Assembly (NCBI GenBank): GCA_036803025.1
Contig: DAIRVC010000045.1
Location: forward strand, 1 to 17,184
Origin: DAIRVC01 sp036803025
Lineage (GTDB): Bacteria; Chloroflexota; Anaerolineae; Anaerolineales; E44-bin32
Length of the DNA stretch: 17,184 nt
Direction of reading: 5' to 3'
Every line of letters begins with the position of its first letter. The first letter of the stretch is position 1. A program made the position numbers and the translations under genes. The notes beneath the pieces are model-generated. The model was given only the letters and a program-made list of their open reading frames with translations, was not told the DNA's origin and searched no databases. Positions 13,264-17,184 of this stretch are shown piece by piece.

Positions 13264-16200
13264 ATGCCCGATTTCCTCGTCCGCAGCGAACTCGCTGATC
13301 TGGACCCCGCGCTTCATGAACTCGCCCAGATCGAAGCCGAACGCCAGTATCGGCGCATCATCCTGATCCCGTCTGAAAGCGCCGCACCTCCGGCGGTCCG
13401 ACAATTGCTGGCCTCCGCGTTCCAAAACATCTATGCCGAGGGCTACCCCGAGGAAGCCACCCGGCGGATGACCGAGGCCGAGATTCTGGACTACGCCGCC
13501 CGGCTGGCCGAATACCGGCGCGATTCCGATCCGCGCTATTACAAGGGTGTCGAATACGCCGACACGGTCGAGGCCCTGGCCCGCCGCCGCTGCGCCGAAG
13601 CCTTCGCTGCCAATGGCTTTCCAGCGGAGAAGATCTTCGTCAATGTGCAGGCCCTGTCCGGCGCGCCGGCTAACAATGCCGTCTACCATGCGCTGGTCAC
13701 CCCCGGCGACGTGGTCATGGGCATGGACCTGCTGCATGGGGGTCATCTGACGCACGGCTCATCCGCCAATCGCTCGGGCAAGTACTACAAAGCAGTGCAC
13801 TACACTGTTGACCCGCAGACCGAGCGGATCGACTACGCCGCCATCGAGGCCCTGGCCCTCGAACACCGACCAAGGCTCATCATTGCCGGCTACTCCTCGT
13901 ATCCGTGGTCGGTCGATTGGCGCCAATTCCGCCGCATTGCCGACGCCGTCGGCGCCTTCCTGCTGGCGGATATCGCCCATGTGGCCGGATTGGTGGCAGC
14001 CGGGGTGTATCCTTCGCCCGTCGGGATCGCCGACGTGGTCACATTCACGACGCACAAGTCCTTGTGCGGGCCGCGCGGCGCGGCCATCCTGACCACCTCG
14101 GCCGCGCTCTCGTCGAAGATCGACAAGGCCGTCTTTCCCGGCGAGCAGGGGGGCCCGCACATGAGCACGATCGCCGCTCAGGCGCTGACCTTCAAACTCG
14201 CCACCACCGATTCGTTCAAGGCCATGCAGCGGCAGGTTGTGGCCAACTGCCTGGCGTTGACCAAAGGTCTACAGGAGTCCGGCTTCCGCATCCCCTTCGG
14301 CGGCACCGACACCCACCTGACGAATCTGGACTGCCGCTCGATCACCGGTCCCGACGGGACGCATCTCTCCGGGGACCAGGCGGCGCGCATTCTCGATCTG
14401 GCCGGCATCGTTGTCAACCGCAACACCATCCCGGGCGACCGCTCCGCCGCCAGCCCGTCGGGTATTCGTCTGGGCACGCCCTGGATCACCCAGCGCGGCT
14501 TCACCGAGGCAGATGCGGCGGCCGTCGCCGGCATGATCGGCCGGTTGCTCAAAGCCTGCACCCCGCACACGCTGCAGGGCCGCAAAGGCCCGCAGCGGCG
14601 GGCCAAGGTCGACTTCGAGGCGCTTCAGAAGACTCGCATCGAGGTGCGCGACCTGGCCATGCAGAAGGGTGTCGAGACTCAGCCAAGCCGGCACGGGTCT
14701 CCGCACTTCTACTACCCGGACGATCCGCCTCCGCAAGGCAAGTTCGCCAGCCTGGGCCTGCGCGGTTCGCGCGCGCAGGACTTCCTGCGCTGGGCGACGA
14801 ACGTCCGGCCGGAAGGTCTGAAGCTTGGACAGTCAGTCAAAGCCGCGCTGAACACGCCGCGCAAGGCGATCGACTCGGTTCTCACGCGCACTCAGGCAGA
14901 CACATGGGAATTGTGCCTGCCGGCGGCGGAAGTACCGCTGGCGCTGATCTGGCTGCGCGACCTGTCGGACGGCTTCGTAGCGTTCGACGCAGCCGATCCG
15001 CATAAACGGCTCCCCGGCCCTGTCGCCGTCTGTCTAAAGGGCGTCGCCGAGAAACCTGCAGCGGCGGGGGCCGTGACCGAGGACAAGCCCTGGTATGTCG
15101 GCATCCCGGCTGGGGCAGGTAAGGCGTTACCGTCCTTCGAATGGCGGGAACCCCCCGAGGGGGAGCCGAAGAAGACCGCGCTCAACGCCACTCACCGCGC
15201 CCTGGGCGCCAAGATGGTGCCCTTCGCCGGGTGGGATATGCCGGTCTGGTATACCTCGGTCATCGAGGAGCACCTGGCCACTCGCCAGGCTGCCGGCTTG
15301 TTCGATGTCAGCCACATGGGCGTCTACCAGGTCGAAGGACCTTCGGCCTGCGCTTTCCTCGACAGCGTGGTCGGCAACGAGGTCGCTTCGTTGGAGGTCG
15401 GGGAGTCGCTCTACTCGCAGTTCCTGCTCCCCGACGGTTCGGTTCTGGACGACACGATGGTCTACCGCCGCCAGGAGCACGCCTACCTGGTGGTGGTCAA
15501 TGCCTCCAATGACGACAAGGATTGGGCCTGGTTGACCGCGGTCAAGGAGGGGCGCGTCCAAGTCGATGTTGAGCGACCCTGGGCGCTTGCCTTTGGGAGG
15601 GACTGTGTCTTGCGCAACTTGCGCGACCCGAAGGAAGGCGGCCAGATGCGGGTCGACATCGCCCTTCAGGGCCCGAAGAGCCTGGAAATCCTGCTGGCCC
15701 TCGGCGCGGAACCCGCGACCGCCGACCGATTGCGCCGGCTGAAGTGGGCCGGGGTCATGGAGGGCAGCCTGGGCGGATTCGATCTGGTCATCAGCCGGAC
15801 AGGCTATACCGGTGAGCGGATCGCCTATGAACTCTTCGTCCACCCCGACCGGAGTGTGGCGCTCTGGGAGGCACTCCTGAAGGTCGGCCAGCCGTACGGG
15901 ATCAAACCGGTCGGTTTGGGAGCGCGCGATTCGCTGCGGACGGAGGCCGGCCTGCCGCTGTACGGGCATGAGATGGCCGGCTCGCTTGGCCTAGGCGTCG
16001 GCGACGCCGGTTTTGGGTCCTATGTGAAGACCTACAAGCCCTGGTTCATCGGCCGCAGCGCCTTCCTGGAACAAGAGCGCTCCCGAAAGGGTGAGGTGAC
16101 GCGCTTCCGCTTCGACGAGAAGGGGGTGCGCATGGCTCACAACGGCGACCCGGTCGTGGATCGGCGCGGGCGCGTGGTTGGGACGGTGACCTCCTGCGCG

Positions 16201-16389
16201 GTGGACAGTGAAGGGTACTTGCTCGGGCAGGCCTACCTGGAGAAGAAGGCCGCCGTCGAGGGGACGCCCATCGCCGTCTACCAGGGAGCCCCCAAGGAGG
16301 CCGGGAAGCCGCCCTCCGAGATGAAGATCGGCGACCGGGCGGTCGTTCCGACCTCGGCGACCGTCCTGCGACGCTTCCCCGCCGCCTAG
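13264..16389 (+). CDS. Serine hydroxymethyltransferase-aminomethyltransferase (GlyA-GcvT) fusion
   Basis: Single 1041-residue reading frame joining two folate enzymes. Residues 1 to about 440 are a PLP-dependent SHMT (serine + THF to glycine + 5,10-methylene-THF): SES near 37-39, NIYAEGYP (55-62), LLHGGHLTHG, LLADIAHVAG with Asp236 and His239, the PLP lysine Lys265 in TTHKSLCGPRG, FPGEQGGP, and substrate-binding Arg402 in SGIRLGTP. Residues 63-90 are an insertion next to the folate-side YY segment. Residues about 637-1035 are GcvT: HRALGAKMVPFAGWDMPVWY, LFDVSHMG, the LDD aspartates 729-730, VVNASNDDKDWAWL, TGYTGE and LGARDSLRTEAGLPLYGHEM. The connector at about 441-636 is partly GcvT-like. 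ATG 13264 is used because GGAG lies 6 nt before it; an in-frame TTG at 13252 lies in that ribosome site. No gcvH or gcvP is nearby. Confidence 0.93.
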   Translation: MPDFLVRSELADLDPALHELAQIEAERQYRRIILIPSESAAPPAVRQLLASAFQNIYAEGYPEEATRRMTEAEILDYAARLAEYRRDSDPRYYKGVEYADTVEALARRRCAEAFAANGFPAEKIFVNVQALSGAPANNAVYHALVTPGDVVMGMDLLHGGHLTHGSSANRSGKYYKAVHYTVDPQTERIDYAAIEALALEHRPRLIIAGYSSYPWSVDWRQFRRIADAVGAFLLADIAHVAGLVAAGVYPSPVGIADVVTFTTHKSLCGPRGAAILTTSAALSSKIDKAVFPGEQGGPHMSTIAAQALTFKLATTDSFKAMQRQVVANCLALTKGLQESGFRIPFGGTDTHLTNLDCRSITGPDGTHLSGDQAARILDLAGIVVNRNTIPGDRSAASPSGIRLGTPWITQRGFTEADAAAVAGMIGRLLKACTPHTLQGRKGPQRRAKVDFEALQKTRIEVRDLAMQKGVETQPSRHGSPHFYYPDDPPPQGKFASLGLRGSRAQDFLRWATNVRPEGLKLGQSVKAALNTPRKAIDSVLTRTQADTWELCLPAAEVPLALIWLRDLSDGFVAFDAADPHKRLPGPVAVCLKGVAEKPAAAGAVTEDKPWYVGIPAGAGKALPSFEWREPPEGEPKKTALNATHRALGAKMVPFAGWDMPVWYTSVIEEHLATRQAAGLFDVSHMGVYQVEGPSACAFLDSVVGNEVASLEVGESLYSQFLLPDGSVLDDTMVYRRQEHAYLVVVNASNDDKDWAWLTAVKEGRVQVDVERPWALAFGRDCVLRNLRDPKEGGQMRVDIALQGPKSLEILLALGAEPATADRLRRLKWAGVMEGSLGGFDLVISRTGYTGERIAYELFVHPDRSVALWEALLKVGQPYGIKPVGLGARDSLRTEAGLPLYGHEMAGSLGLGVGDAGFGSYVKTYKPWFIGRSAFLEQERSRKGEVTRFRFDEKGVRMAHNGDPVVDRRGRVVGTVTSCAVDSEGYLLGQAYLEKKAAVEGTPIAVYQGAPKEAGKPPSEMKIGDRAVVPTSATVLRRFPAA

Positions 16390-16415
16390 CGGTCGACCGT
16401 AGACCTGGACTTGGA

Positions 16416-16444
16416 CCGGGCCGGGGTGGGGGACCCCGGCCCGG
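16416..16444 (+). terminator. 12-bp GC hairpin after the fusion gene
   Basis: Bases 16416-16427 (CCGGGCCGGGGT) pair perfectly with 16433-16444 around a five-G loop, 26 nt after the fusion-gene stop. Position suggests transcription termination, though no T-tract follows. Confidence 0.65.
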
Positions 16445-16452
16445 CGTGTTGA

Positions 16453-16473
16453 CGGCCCGCGACCTGCGGGCCG
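16453..16473 (+). promoter_or_regulatory. Second hairpin before the ECF sigma gene
   Basis: Bases 16453-16460 (CGGCCCGC) pair with 16466-16473 around a GACCT loop, 8 nt after the preceding hairpin. It may reinforce termination of the fusion transcript or lie in the leader of the sigma-factor message. No convincing promoter hexamers are seen between here and the GTG at 16516. Confidence 0.4.
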
Positions 16474-16515
16474 GAGCTTCGTAGATAGATGTAGGTCAAA
16501 CCGAAGGGATCGGTA

Positions 16516-17124
16516 GTGAGAGTCACCTTTGGCCAGTCGGAGGCAGAGTGGGTAGCCAGGGCACGCGCCGGAGATGGCGAGGCGTTCGCCCGCCTGGTAG
16601 AGACCTTCCAGGTGCCGGTCTACAACCTGTGTTCCCGGATGCTGGGCGATGCCGGCGAGGCCGAGGACGCTGCACAGGAGACCTTCCTGCGCGCGTTCCG
16701 CAACCTCAAGCGCTACGATCCCCAGCGCCCCTTCCCGACATGGCTGCTGTCCATCGCTTCACACTACTGCATCGACATGATCCGCCGGCGCCGTTTCCTG
16801 CCGGCCCCGGGAGAGGACGTTCCGCGCGAACAGGAGCCGGCCGATTCGGGCACGGGTCCGGAGGAGGCGCTGGCGATCCGGGAGCGAAGCGACCGCATCA
16901 GCAAACTGACCCGAGGCCTTGGCCCGCAGGAACGCGCCGCGATCACCCTGCACTACTGGTACGACCTTTCCTACGAGGAGATCGCCGAGGTCCTGTCGAC
17001 TTCGGTGGGCGCCGTCAAGAGCCGCATGCATCGGGCGCGGCGAACGTTGGCAGAGCGCTGGCGGGAAGGGGAGCCCCAGCCGGCGCTGGCGCGAGGGAGA
17101 CACAATGAGCCATCAGCCGTTTGA
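16516..17124 (+). CDS. ECF-type RNA polymerase sigma factor (sigma-70 family)
   Basis: Alternative sigma factor of 202 residues. Region 2 spans about 24-92: FARLVETFQVPVYNLCSRML, the core-binding and -10 segment DAGEAEDAAQETFLRAFRNL (45-64), and FPTWLLSIASHYCIDMIRRRR (73-93). An acidic, Pro-rich linker (about 95-125) leads to region 4 at 128-182 with the helix-turn-helix LSYEEIAEVLSTSVGAVKSRMHRARRTL, which reads the -35. A GAAGGGA ribosome site precedes GTG 16516. The basic C-terminal tail (183-202) overlaps the next gene. The overlap with a likely anti-sigma factor is the usual arrangement for ECF sigma factors held inactive until a signal arrives. Confidence 0.95.
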   Translation: MRVTFGQSEAEWVARARAGDGEAFARLVETFQVPVYNLCSRMLGDAGEAEDAAQETFLRAFRNLKRYDPQRPFPTWLLSIASHYCIDMIRRRRFLPAPGEDVPREQEPADSGTGPEEALAIRERSDRISKLTRGLGPQERAAITLHYWYDLSYEEIAEVLSTSVGAVKSRMHRARRTLAERWREGEPQPALARGRHNEPSAV

Positions 17125-17184
17125 GGCCTGGCTGTTGATGCGGGACGAGCTGACGCCGGACGAGTCTGGACGCCTGCGGGCGCA
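17105..17184 (+). CDS. Probable anti-sigma factor, N-terminal fragment cut by window end
   Basis: ATG 17105 lies inside the last 20 nt of the sigma gene, in another frame, with an AGGGAG site 5-6 nt upstream. Only 26 residues are visible: MSHQPFEAWLLMRDELTPDE and SGRLRA. This resembles the N-terminus of short zinc-finger-type anti-sigma factors, in which a His-x3-Cys-x2-Cys motif would follow directly; that motif would lie beyond the window. The call rests mainly on the translational overlap with an ECF sigma gene. Confidence 0.6.
   Translation, partial: MSHQPFEAWLLMRDELTPDESGRLRA

Noticed and set aside
16449..16515. Possible promoter with TTGACG at 16449 ahead of the ECF sigma gene
   Set aside because: No acceptable -10 box lies 16-18 bp downstream, and the TTGACG overlaps a hairpin; an ECF-type autopromoter could not be identified with confidence either.
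1..17184. CRISPR array, prophage, insertion-sequence transposase or toxin-antitoxin system
   Set aside because: No regularly spaced direct repeats, integrase, transposase or paired small genes are visible; the only repeats are the short units at 8203-8295.

Overview
The window is GC-rich bacterial DNA, densely packed with genes whose codons favour G or C in the third position. The surface proteins are lipoproteins with short Thr/Pro-rich tethers. The set of genes (family 5 binding protein with an Asp-rich loop, UMF1 transporter, bPH_2/SHOCT protein, lipoprotein M1 peptidase, ECF sigma factor followed by a likely anti-sigma gene) resembles Chloroflexota, probably Anaerolineae. That placement is an inference from memory of such genomes; no rRNA or other marker gene is present to confirm it.

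Layout. Positions 41-5950 (+) hold a complete five-gene peptide/nickel-type ABC importer: lipoprotein binding protein, two permeases and two ATPases, with start/stop overlaps and a strong hairpin between the binding protein and the first permease. Positions 5986-8038 (+) hold a PH-domain/SHOCT membrane protein and a UMF1-type MFS transporter. Positions 8039-8343 are a convergent intergenic region with a 13-bp hairpin and a head-to-head pair of REP/MITE-like repeat units. Positions 8344-11297 (-) form a tight four-gene unit, transcribed in the order RpiR/SIS-like regulator, class I methyltransferase, fumarylacetoacetate hydrolase-family enzyme, dCTP deaminase (dcd), from a promoter near 11350-11378. 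Back to back with it, a near-consensus promoter drives a tRNA-Val(UAC) at 11426-11499. A hairpin follows, then an M1-family metallopeptidase lipoprotein (11552-13129).

The most unusual gene is at 13264-16389 (+). It encodes one 1041-residue polypeptide with an apparently intact serine hydroxymethyltransferase at its N-terminus and an aminomethyltransferase (GcvT) at its C-terminus. Both enzymes make 5,10-methylene-tetrahydrofolate. The roughly 190-residue connector carries a stretch that aligns without gaps, over about 36 residues, to the folate-binding part of the downstream GcvT domain, which suggests a degenerate GcvT-like lobe. The gene has its own promoter and ends before two strong hairpins. 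No gcvH, gcvP or lpd is in the window.

The right edge carries an ECF sigma-70 gene overlapped by the start of what is probably its anti-sigma factor, cut off by the window end. Working together: a solute importer; a regulated unit with nucleotide-pool and small-molecule enzymes; and a one-carbon module in which serine and glycine feed folate. Strong hairpins follow several transcription units, and none of them has a U-tract.
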